From the NCBI GenBank assembly GCA_046759185.1, contig JBHIBO010000001.1, forward strand, positions 62,001-126,000: a stretch of 64,000 bases of DNA, in the 5' to 3' direction. The DNA comes from JAJISK01 sp046759185 (GTDB lineage Archaea > Thermoplasmatota > Thermoplasmata > RBG-16-68-12 > JAJISG01). Positions 1-8,590 of this stretch are shown piece after piece. Below the pieces are notes generated by a model that saw only the letters and a list, made by a program, of their open reading frames with translations, was not told the DNA's origin and ran no database searches. Each line of letters starts with the position of its first letter. The stretch's first letter is position 1. The position numbers and the translations under genes are program-made.

Positions 1-448
1 CAAGGGCGGCCCCAATGGTGCAGGCGGCGAGAAAGTCCCAGGACCGTTTCCGCGGAAAGAGGAGGAGAAGAGGAATTACGATCGCCATGGACAGAGCATG
101 GTAGAGCCAGGGCAGGGCGAGATGGAGGAGGGGGAGGAGGAGTCCTACCCCAAGCAGGACCGCGATGAGAAGGGCGACCGACTTCTGCCTGGCCCCTCCC
201 TGGAGGAGCAGGAAGGCCACGAGGGCTAGCGCCACCCCGGCCGCGACGAAGGAAAAGTTGAGGGCTGCTAGGCCTACCCGCAACAGGAAATCAAAGATGG
301 CGTTCATGACCGCCCCGGGGGGTGCGAAGGCCCCGCCTCGCAGGAGGAGGCGGAGGAGGACGAACTCGACGAGGGACGCGACGACCGCGAAGATCACGAG
401 CGTGTGCAGCCAGGGGGCGATTGCCGTTCTAGCTCGCGACGCCTCCAT
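1..448 (-). CDS. Multi-pass membrane protein at end of molybdoenzyme operon (partial)
   Basis: The frame starts at an ATG (446-448) inside the end of the TorD-like gene and is still open at the window edge, so only the first ~149 residues are visible. The product is strongly hydrophobic: about four membrane segments (near residues 12-34, 48-85, 90-120 and 122 onward) separated by short Arg-rich loops. The 20-bp overlap with the upstream gene implies translational coupling, so it probably belongs to the operon encoding the molybdopterin oxidoreductase. It could be a membrane partner or quinol/cytochrome-linked subunit, but I see no heme-ligand pattern or family signature in the visible part. 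Function unassigned. Confidence 0.6.
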   Translation of the reverse strand, partial: MEASRARTAIAPWLHTLVIFAVVASLVEFVLLRLLLRGGAFAPPGAVMNAIFDFLLRVGLAALNFSFVAAGVALALVAFLLLQGGARQKSVALLIAVLLGVGLLLPLLHLALPWLYHALSMAIVIPLLLLFPRKRSWDFLAACTIGAAL

Positions 449-1106
449 GCTCCTTCTCCGCTAGGTTCTCCCCGGGAGGCACGCCAAGGCGGACCTTCTC
501 GGCTTCCACGAGTTCCACGAGGACGTCCGCCAAGAGGGGATACAGGCTCACACGCGCCTCCTTCTGGATGGCGTCCCGGAAGTGTCCGACCCAACGGCCT
601 AGGTGGTCCGTCATGAACTTTCGCAGGGCATCGCGAACGATCGCCGCGGCCTCCTCCTCTCCCGCGAGGGTCGCCCGCGCCTCCTGGAGGCACAAGACGC
701 CCATGAACTCGAGTTCCGAGACGAGGTGATCCGGCAGCTCACCGCTGGGCATGAGGCCGAAGGCCCGGTAGAAGCCCGCGACGTCCGCCATGAGGACGTC
801 CTTCAGAGGATCCGTTTCGCCACGATACGAGCTCTCGTAGGGCGGGCACCGTCCCTTCTCGAAGAGACGGAGCCGCTCGGCCGTAAGCGTCTCTAGGTCC
901 TCGAGTTCCTGCCCCTCCACTTCAGAGAGCGTCGAGAGGGAGGTCGTTCCTTCCGGTCCGTGCGCTCCCAGGCGACGAAGTTCCCGAAGGGCTCGACCTT
1001 CCACCAGGTTATCCTCCACCGGGCCGAAGGCCCTGGCGAGGGCGCCGTAAATGGCGCCTAGCTGGAGGGTAACCTCCGCTCTCGGGATGGCATCGGGTTC
1101 ACTCAC
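429..1106 (-). CDS. TorD/NarJ-like molybdoenzyme assembly chaperone
   Basis: Predicted 225-residue, mostly helical cytoplasmic protein. It has the TorD/DmsD/NarJ-family hallmark in its middle (acidic residues before CPPYESSY, then GETDPL). Members of this family bind the signal peptide or apo-form of a molybdopterin catalytic subunit and hold it until the cofactor is inserted. Start is a GTG at 1104-1106, overlapping the stop of the gamma subunit gene by 8 bp. The position after alpha, beta and gamma matches the order of ethylbenzene dehydrogenase, selenate reductase and similar operons, where the fourth gene is the dedicated chaperone. The partner is therefore inferred to be the alpha subunit encoded at 3261-6770. 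Confidence 0.85.
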   Translation of the reverse strand: MSEPDAIPRAEVTLQLGAIYGALARAFGPVEDNLVEGRALRELRRLGAHGPEGTTSLSTLSEVEGQELEDLETLTAERLRLFEKGRCPPYESSYRGETDPLKDVLMADVAGFYRAFGLMPSGELPDHLVSELEFMGVLCLQEARATLAGEEEAAAIVRDALRKFMTDHLGRWVGHFRDAIQKEARVSLYPLLADVLVELVEAEKVRLGVPPGENLAEKEHGGVAS

Positions 1107-2100
1107 GTTGCCGCCTCCTCCAGGTGGACCGAATGAGAAGAAGGGCGGCCACTGCTGCCAGGACGATCAGGATCACGGGCACCCAGATCGCCAAAGCTGC
1201 GAAAGGAGGTGGCCCCGGGATGTCCAAGGTGATCCAGCTCGACACGGACTTGCGGGCCCCCACGTCGCCCGAGGAACCATCCCATACCGCGAGGGCGAAG
1301 TTGTATCGTCCACCCACGCCCAGGGGCTGGTCTGCAGGGTCGCCGGTGTTCAATTGCCGGGCAATGGTCACGGTCCACCGCCCGTTCACCCAGACCCCAC
1401 GGCCCAGGGCGTCCTGGCGTTCCTGGGTAGTGATCGTCCCGAAGCCCTCGGCCACTGCGTCCTCCACGGCCGTGACCTTGAGGGGCTCCGAGAAGGGGTT
1501 GCCCACCGACCATCCCACCAGGAGGTCTCGTGCGCCCTCGGGGAAGGCGTCGGGTAGTCGGTAGGGCGGCCCCCCCACCGCGAAGGGATAGTAATCCACC
1601 CAGAAGTTGGGGAAGGTATCCTGAAGGTCGTGGAAGCCCTCCTCGAGGTCCGCTTGCCAATCGGCTTTCCATTGGACGATGTGAACACGCTGACCCCGGG
1701 AGCCCATGCAGATGCCGGGGAGGCTGGAGGAGGCGAGGAGAAGGGCAGTCGCGTCGCGGAACTCGGAGAGGCCCGTGGTTCTGTTGTCCTTCGTCGCGTC
1801 GGGCCAGGACACGCGGAAGACGATGTGGGTCCCATTGTGGAGGGTGCGGACCTGAATGCTGTTGGCGAAGGGGAGTGGACGGTTGGGAAGAGCCACGGTC
1901 TGTCCCGAGAGGGGCACGGCGACCTCGTTGGCATCCCCCCATAAGTCACTGGTCGGGTCCGTGACTGGGAGCTCCCCCTCCACTTCCACGCTCTGAAGGA
2001 ACAGGGCCTCCTGGCCCAGGGAGATGCCTGCCTGGACGAAGCTGACGGAGAGGGCGGCGAGGCCTACCAACAACAGCCACCGGAAGTTGAAGGGTTTCAT
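1099..2100 (-). CDS. Heme b gamma subunit (ethylbenzene dehydrogenase gamma family), membrane anchored
   Basis: Predicted 333-residue exported protein: N-terminal signal sequence (residues ~8-28), a beta-rich domain of the ethylbenzene dehydrogenase heme-binding type, and a C-terminal membrane helix (~300-322) followed by an Arg-rich cytoplasmic tail. In this family heme b is bound by a Met and a Lys. Here CMGSRG (Met132) followed by QWKAD (Lys145) are good candidates. The subunit would take or give electrons to the beta subunit outside the membrane. Nitrospira-type NXR, selenate reductase and haloarchaeal-type nitrate reductases use such a gamma subunit, but many are soluble; the C-terminal anchor suggests the whole complex is tethered to the outer face of the membrane. 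Confidence 0.85.
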   Translation of the reverse strand: MKPFNFRWLLLVGLAALSVSFVQAGISLGQEALFLQSVEVEGELPVTDPTSDLWGDANEVAVPLSGQTVALPNRPLPFANSIQVRTLHNGTHIVFRVSWPDATKDNRTTGLSEFRDATALLLASSSLPGICMGSRGQRVHIVQWKADWQADLEEGFHDLQDTFPNFWVDYYPFAVGGPPYRLPDAFPEGARDLLVGWSVGNPFSEPLKVTAVEDAVAEGFGTITTQERQDALGRGVWVNGRWTVTIARQLNTGDPADQPLGVGGRYNFALAVWDGSSGDVGARKSVSSWITLDIPGPPPFAALAIWVPVILIVLAAVAALLLIRSTWRRRQRE

Positions 2101-2109
2101 GGCATTCCC

Positions 2110-3264
2110 TCACGTCACGTTGTGTCGGAAGACCCCCACGGTGTCGTCACGATACGGGCGAACGATTTCCTTCTCCACCAGCATCACCCGGACGACCTCC
2201 TGCCCGTTGATGTCGAACCCCACGGCCTCGTCGCCGTCGAGCTGGAACTTGGTGAGGATCTTGTTGGTGCTCGTGTTTAGGAGGAGGATGGCTCGCAGTT
2301 CGGGTTCCAGCCCGGCTCGCACCCGCTTGTAGGTCTCCACGGCCTGGTCCGCGCCAGGGCCGAACATCTGCCGGGTGAACTCCGGCGGGACGTGAATAGG
2401 GGGGACGTAGTAGATGTTGGGTTCCAGGCCCAGCTGAGGGTAGAGAGGGAGGGCCAGCTTCTTCACGTGCACCAGGAAGTCGATGGGATTCTCGGGGTCC
2501 ACTTCCTCAGGCGGGCTGACATAGCCCACCATGCGGATCTTTCCGATGCAATTGCGCATGCAACGGGGCCAGATGCCCTTCTCGACGGCCGGGTAACAGA
2601 AGATGCACTTCTCGGAGACCCGAGTGACGTGGTTGTACAGGACCCGCTTGTAGGGGCAAGCCCGAACGCACTCCCGGTACCCGCGACAACGCTGCTGGTC
2701 AATCAGGACGATGCCGTCCTCCTTCCGCTTGTAGATGGCCTTCCGAGGGCAGGAGGCAAGACAGGCCGGATACGTGCAGTGCATGCAGATGCGGGCCAGG
2801 TAGAAGTTCCAGATCGCGTGGAGGTCCCGCAGGTGGAAGTCGGCGGGTGTGATGATCTCGTTGGTCTCGTCCTCTCCCCGGTTGGGGTTAGCCCAGTCCT
2901 CGTTCTCCGGAAGGAATCCAAGGACTCGCTCCCCCTCGGGGGCGGCCTCAAAGATGGTCTTCCCGGCGTAGACGTCCGAAGGGCCGGTCGTGTCCCAGGC
3001 CTGGGGTCCCATCATGTCCAGGATCTTGACGTCCCAACCCAGGGGATACGATCCCCAGGGCTTCGTCTCGACGCTGTTCCAGAACATGTATTCCTGACCC
3101 TTTCCCGAGGTCCAGATCGCCTTGCAGGACATCGTACAAGTCTGGCAGGCGATGCACTTGTTCACGTCGAAAACCGAGCTCACCTGTCGATCTGGGCGGG
3201 ACTCCGGGTAGATGTAGTCCATGTCCCGGCCGATCTGCCAGTTGCGCACTGTCGGCATCCTCAT
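2110..3264 (-). CDS. Iron-sulfur beta subunit of NXR/NAR-like oxidoreductase
   Basis: Predicted 384-residue electron-transfer subunit with four cysteine groups of the NarH/NxrB/EbdB type: CIACQTCTMSC near the N-terminus, CMHCTYPACLASCP, CRGYRECVRACP, and CIFCYP followed by CMRNC. These would bind three [4Fe-4S] and one [3Fe-4S] cluster. There is no signal peptide, as expected for a subunit co-exported with a Tat-bearing alpha partner. The N-terminal portion (RNWQIGRDMDY, SKGQEYM-like and NSVETKPWGSYP-like stretches) resembles what I recall of Nitrospira/anammox NxrB more than proteobacterial NarH. The ATG start overlaps the alpha-subunit stop by 4 bp. Electrons would pass from the molybdenum centre to the heme of the gamma subunit. 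Confidence 0.9.
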   Translation of the reverse strand: MRMPTVRNWQIGRDMDYIYPESRPDRQVSSVFDVNKCIACQTCTMSCKAIWTSGKGQEYMFWNSVETKPWGSYPLGWDVKILDMMGPQAWDTTGPSDVYAGKTIFEAAPEGERVLGFLPENEDWANPNRGEDETNEIITPADFHLRDLHAIWNFYLARICMHCTYPACLASCPRKAIYKRKEDGIVLIDQQRCRGYRECVRACPYKRVLYNHVTRVSEKCIFCYPAVEKGIWPRCMRNCIGKIRMVGYVSPPEEVDPENPIDFLVHVKKLALPLYPQLGLEPNIYYVPPIHVPPEFTRQMFGPGADQAVETYKRVRAGLEPELRAILLLNTSTNKILTKFQLDGDEAVGFDINGQEVVRVMLVEKEIVRPYRDDTVGVFRHNVT

Positions 3265-6200
3265 CCACCTCCTTGGTGGTACTCACCCCGCATGTAGCGG
3301 AGGACTGCATCGTTCTCGTACGTGGGTCGAAATCCCAGGGCCGCGGGGCGCCAGAGCCCGATGCCTCCGATACCCCCCGCCTCGGCCTTCGTGATCTTCA
3401 CAAACGACTCCTTCGGGGCTCCGGTGGCCCCATGCACGTCCTTGGCGAAACCCGTGCCAAAAGTCTGGCCCGTGCCATCCTTTCGCACGAGGGAGTCTGT
3501 AAGAAGTGTGGGCTTCAGCCAGGCACGGGTGATCGACTGGTGAGAGCCGTAGCGGTATCCTGCCTGGTAGCCGGTTCGCGGACTCTTGGCCAGCCCGTCC
3601 GGGCGGGTCTCGTGCCCCTCCACGCTACCGTGGGTCGCGATGAACATGTGGAACCAGGCGCGCGCCGTGCGCCGTGGCATGCCGAGGTAGTAGCGGGCCC
3701 GAACGAGCCAACGCATCACCTTGAAGTCCCCGGGTCGTCCCTGCCAGCCCCGGAAGGGACGGTCGCTCGGATCGCCATCGACCCAGATGTAGTCGCCATC
3801 CTCGATCCCCAGGTCCCTGGCGTCCAGGGGGTTCATGTCCACGTACCCCTCGCCCACGTAGGGCATCCGCTTGTCGTGGCGGTAGAAGTCGCCGAAGGGC
3901 CCGAAATAGACGGCGGAGATGTCCTGGGAGAGGGCCATGGAGTGACAGGCATGCCGGTACTTCGGCGTGTAGAGGATGAAACGGTAGTCGGGGTCCGCTG
4001 CCTCCAGGGGATGTTTCGTCGTCCTCACCTCGCTCCAAGGCTTGACCACGTTCCGCACCTGTCGTGTCTCGGAGCGCAGGTCCGCCGGGTCGATGCCGTA
4101 GTCCGCGGGACCCCTAGGCTGGATGACCGGGTGGGGCTTTGAGACGATCACGGCCGGTTCGTGGTAGGTGGCGTCCACCGTCTCTCGCCAAATGGGGAGG
4201 TTCTCCCCCGCGTCGAGGAACTCGTCCTCTTCCCGGTAGAACTCCAGCCGGCCCGTCTTCGTGTACCAAGGCTTGGATTCGTTCGTCTGCTCCCAGCCCG
4301 TGATCCGGGGGGACGTGCGCACCATCACGTAGAAGGGGACGCCGGTGCCGCAGGAGGCCACCACCTCGTTGAAGTCGTACCCCTTGAGGGCGTTGGAGGC
4401 GTCGATCATCCGCTGCCCGGGGACATCCATCCTCCCGTCCCGGACCCACTTCCACTGGTCGCTGAAGCGGTTGTCCCCGGTGAGCTTCGCCAGTTCCTCC
4501 GCCACGCCCATGTAGACCTCCAGGTCGTCCTTCACGTCGAAGATGTAGGGGAGGGGCGACGGCACGACGGCTTGGAGGAACGGGTTCGTGCAGGCGCCGT
4601 AGAGATCGGGAAGCTTGCGCTCGATCCAGCTGGGGACCCCGAAGACCACGTCGGCGTACTCGCAGGTCGCGGTCCAGAACCAGTCGTTGACCACGATCAT
4701 CTCCATCTTCGGGAGGGTGTTCGCGATGACGTCGTGGGCCCACTTCGCGTTCCCCAGGATGGAGTTGCCGTTGACCCACCAGGCGGACTTAGTAGGGGTG
4801 GGCATGTGGGTGGAGCCTGTGAAGAGGTTGCCCTCGACCCGCAGGGGCCGGTCTCCGTAGTTGTAAAAGTGGGCCGACTCGTCCTCCTTGTACTTCTTCA
4901 GCACCGCCGGCTGGGCGGGGTCGAGTTGCAGGTTGAAGGGGTCCTCGATCACCCACTGGCCAACGCCGTTGAACACCTCCAGGCGATAGTTCCCCGCGTA
5001 GCTGCCCACCTGGCCGCCGAACCGCCCCTCGCTCCCCGTGAGGCCCGCGAGCAGGAAGATGAGCCGATCCTTCAGGTCGTTGTTCCAGTAGTGGTTGGGC
5101 CCCATGCCGACGGTGAAGAGGGTTTTCCCGCCGTGCTGGGCAATGGCCTGGGCGAAGGACTCGATCGCGCTCACGGGGGCCCAGCAAATCTCCGAGGCCG
5201 TGGCTGGGTCGAAGTTCTCCATCACGTACTGCTTCATCAGGTCGAACAAGGGCCGACATTCCACGGTGGTCGTGCCGTCGGCCAGCGTGACCTGAAAGCT
5301 CCCCTCGAGCGCCGGGTCCACCCCTTGGGCGTCGAAGACGGACCCCACGTGATCGCGAGTCAGCGCAGAGGGCCCGGAGGTCCCCGCGTCCCACACCACG
5401 AAGTCGCCCCACTCCTGGCGCTGCTCTTGGGTGAGGTACTGCATGCCCTGGTCCGGGAACGACGGCGGACTCTCCCCCGGCCCAAGCATCTGGACGTAGT
5501 TGGTGAGGTTCGCCAGCGTGTACCCAGAGAACACATCAGAAGCTCGGAGGAGCTTGCGCGTATCTAACCGGACGAGGAGGGGGAGGTCGGTGAACCGCTT
5601 CACGAACGCGGCGTCGTACAGGCTGTCCCGCATGAGGACGTGGGCGACCCCCAGGGCGAAGGCGGAATCGGTGGCCGGGCGGATGACGATCACCTCGTCC
5701 CCCTTGTTGGCGGTGCTCTGGTACTCCGTGGCAATCACGATGACCCGTGCCCCCCGGAGTCGGGCCTCCGTCAACCAGTGGCCCTCCGGCATCTTGGTGG
5801 CGATCCAGTTCATGCCCCAGGTGGTGATGAGGTCCGAGTGTTCGGCCGAGTAGAGGTCGAAGTCGGACGTCTTGTTCCCCGTGACCATGGGATGGCCTGG
5901 AGGCAGGTCCGTGTGCCAGGCATAGGAGTCCCAGGTTCGGGCTCCGTGTGCCTCCGCGGCGGGGACGCCGCGGATCCAGGCATCCAGGAGGGCCGTCCCG
6001 TTGGCGAATCGCTCCAGGCCTGTAAAGCGCAGCGTGCTCAGCCAGGCCATGCTGGCTCGGTGCTTTAGTGTCCGCACGCCCACCCCGTCCACCTCCGCCA
6101 CCATGGCGGGATCGTACCCCTGGTCGGTGAGGCGCTGGGTTCCCTCCGGGCCCGAGTAGGTCCGCGCGATGTCCGCCATGACCGCGGCGACCAGGCCGAA

Positions 6201-6770
6201 GGCTTGCTCCCAGGGAACGTTCAGCCAGGTTTCCTTCCCGCGGTTCTCGAAGTACTGGGCCGGAGGCTGGCCATCGAGCAGCCGGGGCATGCCGGCGTTC
6301 ACCCAGTCCATGAACCCTTGGCGAACGTAGGCGCCCTTGACACGCCGATCCGAGTAGGCCCGTCGCACGTAGGCATGGCCGTTGGGGCAGATGCGGGGGT
6401 CCCAACGGGCCGAGGCTTTGCTGCCATACAGGTCCGTGGCCTGGTTGTAGCCGAAGCTGGGGTCCACGTACCGGACGATACCGTTCTTCACGGAGGCCCG
6501 CAGCAGGCAGCCGTGGGTGTCGTTCGGTGCGCAGAGGTAGTGGAAGGTGGAGTCCGGCTCGTAGATGTTCCGGTAGATCTGCTCCCAGTCGCGGTTGGGG
6601 TAGGTCTCCAGGGGGTTGAGCGTGGAGTCAATGGGGTCGACGTAGGTCAGGTTGACCAGTTCCCGGGGAAGGTACCGTGCCGCCAGGATGCTGGCGGCAG
6701 CCGCGGGGACCACCGCGAGGAAGTTCCGACGCGTGATGCCTTTACTCGAGGCGCTCTCCTCTTCCTGCAT
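3261..6770 (-). CDS. Molybdopterin catalytic alpha subunit, NXR/periplasmic NAR-like (DMSO reductase family type II)
   Basis: Predicted 1169 residues. A twin-arginine signal (TRRNFLAV, Arg14-Arg15, then an Ala-rich segment) sends the folded enzyme outside the membrane. Candidate [4Fe-4S] ligands are His77, Cys80, Cys88 (YLCAPNDTHGC) and Cys128 (CPNGH). The stretch WHTDLPPGHP (Asp288) aligns by eye with the Mo-binding Asp region of NarG. A conserved C-terminal stretch (WEQTNESKPWYTKTGRLEFY) and the CAPNDTHGC signature recall Nitrospira/anammox nitrite oxidoreductase and related archaeal nitrate reductases. The reaction is probably nitrate reduction or nitrite oxidation; selenate, chlorate or hydrocarbon substrates cannot be excluded from sequence alone. 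First gene of the operon. Confidence 0.88.
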   Translation of the reverse strand: MQEEESASSKGITRRNFLAVVPAAAASILAARYLPRELVNLTYVDPIDSTLNPLETYPNRDWEQIYRNIYEPDSTFHYLCAPNDTHGCLLRASVKNGIVRYVDPSFGYNQATDLYGSKASARWDPRICPNGHAYVRRAYSDRRVKGAYVRQGFMDWVNAGMPRLLDGQPPAQYFENRGKETWLNVPWEQAFGLVAAVMADIARTYSGPEGTQRLTDQGYDPAMVAEVDGVGVRTLKHRASMAWLSTLRFTGLERFANGTALLDAWIRGVPAAEAHGARTWDSYAWHTDLPPGHPMVTGNKTSDFDLYSAEHSDLITTWGMNWIATKMPEGHWLTEARLRGARVIVIATEYQSTANKGDEVIVIRPATDSAFALGVAHVLMRDSLYDAAFVKRFTDLPLLVRLDTRKLLRASDVFSGYTLANLTNYVQMLGPGESPPSFPDQGMQYLTQEQRQEWGDFVVWDAGTSGPSALTRDHVGSVFDAQGVDPALEGSFQVTLADGTTTVECRPLFDLMKQYVMENFDPATASEICWAPVSAIESFAQAIAQHGGKTLFTVGMGPNHYWNNDLKDRLIFLLAGLTGSEGRFGGQVGSYAGNYRLEVFNGVGQWVIEDPFNLQLDPAQPAVLKKYKEDESAHFYNYGDRPLRVEGNLFTGSTHMPTPTKSAWWVNGNSILGNAKWAHDVIANTLPKMEMIVVNDWFWTATCEYADVVFGVPSWIERKLPDLYGACTNPFLQAVVPSPLPYIFDVKDDLEVYMGVAEELAKLTGDNRFSDQWKWVRDGRMDVPGQRMIDASNALKGYDFNEVVASCGTGVPFYVMVRTSPRITGWEQTNESKPWYTKTGRLEFYREEDEFLDAGENLPIWRETVDATYHEPAVIVSKPHPVIQPRGPADYGIDPADLRSETRQVRNVVKPWSEVRTTKHPLEAADPDYRFILYTPKYRHACHSMALSQDISAVYFGPFGDFYRHDKRMPYVGEGYVDMNPLDARDLGIEDGDYIWVDGDPSDRPFRGWQGRPGDFKVMRWLVRARYYLGMPRRTARAWFHMFIATHGSVEGHETRPDGLAKSPRTGYQAGYRYGSHQSITRAWLKPTLLTDSLVRKDGTGQTFGTGFAKDVHGATGAPKESFVKITKAEAGGIGGIGLWRPAALGFRPTYENDAVLRYMRGEYHQGGG

Positions 6771-6827
6771 AAAACCATCCAGGAGGCGGTGCTTGGACGG
6801 AGACCACGACCTCTAATGAGGATTCAA

Positions 6828-6841
6828 CCGAACATGTTCGG
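6828..6841. promoter_or_regulatory. Perfect 14-bp palindrome in divergent promoter region (candidate operator)
   Basis: CCGAACATGTTCGG reads the same on both strands. It lies 58 bp upstream of the molybdoenzyme alpha start (minus) and ~25 bp upstream of a TATA box on the plus strand, a good position for a dimeric regulator acting on one or both transcription units. The binding protein is unknown. Confidence 0.45.
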
Positions 6842-6866
6842 GGAAGCCGATGTGAGCCCTCAGCAT

Positions 6867-6876
6867 TTCAATATAT
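6867..6876 (+). promoter_or_regulatory. TATA box for the GyrI-like gene
   Basis: TTCAATATAT about 50 bp before the ATG at 6924. Transcription would begin near 6898, leaving a ~25-nt leader that contains a purine-rich GGAGAG sequence 5 nt before the ATG. Confidence 0.5.
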
Positions 6877-6923
6877 GCGGAGCTTTCTAGTCGCAAGCCC
6901 AGGCATAGCGATGCGGAGAGAAC

Positions 6924-7406
6924 ATGGCGCCGGTTAAGTTGGAGACGAGAAAGCCACAGGTCCTGGCCTATGTGGAGCACGTCGGTCCGTACAGCGAAAT
7001 CCCGTTCGACACCTACGTCGAGAAGCTGTATGGATGGGCCAAGGAGAAGGGGGTACGACCTGGCTTCTACCCTCTCGGCATCTATTACGACTCCCCCGAC
7101 GAGACCCCTGCGGATGAGTGCCGGAGCGAGATCGCCATCCCGATCTTCGAAAAAGCGGGTCCCGATGGCGAGGTGAAGGTGAGGGAGTCAAAGGAGATGC
7201 AAGTAGCCGCGATCAGCCACAAGGGCCCAGCCGCCGACTACGCCAAGACGTATCAGGTCCTGAGTGAGTGGGTCGCGCAGCACGGCTATGAGTGGGCGGG
7301 CCCGTCAATCGAGGTTTACAGCAAGAAGCCCGAGGTCGTAGGCGACGAGACCATCCTCTACGCCAAGGTCATGGCTCCCGTCAGGAAGAAGGAATCGACT
7401 GAGTAG
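6924..7406 (+). CDS. GyrI-like/SOUL-type small-molecule binding domain protein
   Basis: Predicted 160-residue cytoplasmic protein resembling stand-alone GyrI-like (AraC-type effector-binding) domains. The pattern is an N-terminal beta strand with AYVEHVGPY, a middle segment with DECRSEIAIPI, then AAISHKGP and WAGPSIEVY near the end. Such domains bind hydrophobic small molecules or drugs; some have hydrolase activity. No DNA-binding domain is attached, so it is not itself a regulator. It is followed 4 bp later by an F420-type oxidoreductase gene, suggesting a two-gene unit that handles a xenobiotic or redox-active compound. The specific ligand cannot be told from the sequence. Confidence 0.7.
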   Translation: MAPVKLETRKPQVLAYVEHVGPYSEIPFDTYVEKLYGWAKEKGVRPGFYPLGIYYDSPDETPADECRSEIAIPIFEKAGPDGEVKVRESKEMQVAAISHKGPAADYAKTYQVLSEWVAQHGYEWAGPSIEVYSKKPEVVGDETILYAKVMAPVRKKESTE

Positions 7407-7409
7407 GCC

Positions 7410-7988
7410 GTGGACTTCTTCATGTCTCTTGCTGAGGGTCAGTCGACACGGGAGGATATCCACCGAAACCTCGAGGGCGAGAGGAAGCGGGAGGGGTCCC
7501 CTTCGCCTCTCAGGTCTCCTGTGGCAATCCAGAAACCAACAGGATTGCTCAAGCTTCTGTTCAGGTTGCCAGTGTATCTCTATCGTCTCGGGCTGGGGGG
7601 GCTCCTCGGTCGTAGACTGCTCTTGTTGACGCATAAGGGCCGGTCCTCTGAACGACGGCACCAGACCGTGCTGGAGGTGATGCGCTTCGACCCCGGGACG
7701 GGGGAGCATCTCGTTATCTCCGCCTTCGGAAAGGGGGCAGACTGGTATCTGAACCTCCGGGCGAGCCCGACGGCCGAAGTACATGTAGGTTCAGGTCGGT
7801 TCATTCCGGTTCTCCGGTTCCTTACCCCCGAAGAGGGGTGCAGGGAAATCGAGGATTATGAACGGCGCCATCCCAGGGCTGCCCGATTTCTTCTCGGCCT
7901 CATGGGCATCCGCTATGATGGGTCCGAGGAACAACGCAAAGGGCTTGCGGCTCTCATGCCCGTGTTGTCTTTCCGGCCGGAGGACTAG
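7410..7988 (+). CDS. Deazaflavin (F420)-dependent nitroreductase-family protein
   Basis: Predicted 192 residues of the Ddn-like split beta-barrel family. Signs are a membrane-seeking N-terminal amphipathic helix (LFRLPVYLYRLGLGG), the THKGRSSERR stretch and the GKGADWYLNLRASP motif, equivalent to the cofactor-binding region of mycobacterial Ddn. These enzymes use reduced F420 to reduce quinones or nitro compounds. The start is GTG at 7410, or an in-frame ATG at 7422; either keeps the domain. Four bases separate it from the GyrI-like gene. Archaea commonly make F420, so the cofactor assignment is plausible, but the substrate is unknown. Confidence 0.75.
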   Translation: MDFFMSLAEGQSTREDIHRNLEGERKREGSPSPLRSPVAIQKPTGLLKLLFRLPVYLYRLGLGGLLGRRLLLLTHKGRSSERRHQTVLEVMRFDPGTGEHLVISAFGKGADWYLNLRASPTAEVHVGSGRFIPVLRFLTPEEGCREIEDYERRHPRAARFLLGLMGIRYDGSEEQRKGLAALMPVLSFRPED

Positions 7989-8065
7989 CGTACCCCCTTT
8001 CCCTCGAAGGAAAGGGTCAAGAGTACCAGGTGTCATCGGGCCGGAACGGCGCGTTGGTACGACAT

Positions 8066-8590
8066 ATGAAGCGAGTGACGGGCATCGGGGGTATCTTCTT
8101 CAAGTCGGCGGATCCTGAAGAGCTCGTGGCTTGGTACCAGGAGCACCTGGGGATCCAAACGCGGGAGGACGGGTCCATCGACTTCGAGTGGCGGGAGCGC
8201 AACGCCCCCCGCGAAGTGGGCTACACCGTCTGGGCTCCTTTTCGGGAGGACGCCACATACTTTGATCCGAGCGAGAAGCCCTTCATGATCAACTTCCGCG
8301 TGGCTGACCTCGACTCCTTCCTGAGGCAGCTCCGGGACGAAGGCGTCACGGTGGACGACCGGGTCGAGGATACCCCCTATGGTCGGTTTGGGTGGATCAT
8401 GGACCCCGAGGGGCACCGTGTGGAGCTGTGGGAGCCGGCGCCCAAGCTAGACAGTGGGTCGCCAGCCTCGCATCCGGGGTCGTCGTCCATGGCCGTGGAC
8501 TGGGGGTGGATGCCATGGCCGATCCGAACCTGCGGGCACGATATCGGCGTCTCTTCGGGTTCGACCCAGTTACGGGGACCCTCAATGTGA
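8066..8590 (+). CDS. VOC-family (glyoxalase/bleomycin resistance) protein
   Basis: Starting at the ATG at 8066, the first ~125 residues form one vicinal oxygen chelate module: the opening GIGGIFFKSADPEELVAWY, an INFRVADLDSF strand, and the final GRFGWIMDPEGHRVELWEP typical of these dimeric metal-binding or ligand-binding proteins. The last ~50 residues after LWEP look low-complexity and lie over another open frame that resembles a DUF120 fragment, so the natural stop may have been lost or the tail is recent. Enzymatic role unknown. Confidence 0.75.
   Translation: MKRVTGIGGIFFKSADPEELVAWYQEHLGIQTREDGSIDFEWRERNAPREVGYTVWAPFREDATYFDPSEKPFMINFRVADLDSFLRQLRDEGVTVDDRVEDTPYGRFGWIMDPEGHRVELWEPAPKLDSGSPASHPGSSSMAVDWGWMPWPIRTCGHDIGVSSGSTQLRGPSM

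Noticed and set aside
4161..5567. Long plus-strand open frame opposite the molybdoenzyme alpha gene
   Set aside because: Composition is that of an antisense shadow in a GC-rich gene (Val, Gly, His and Arg runs); the minus strand carries clear family motifs.
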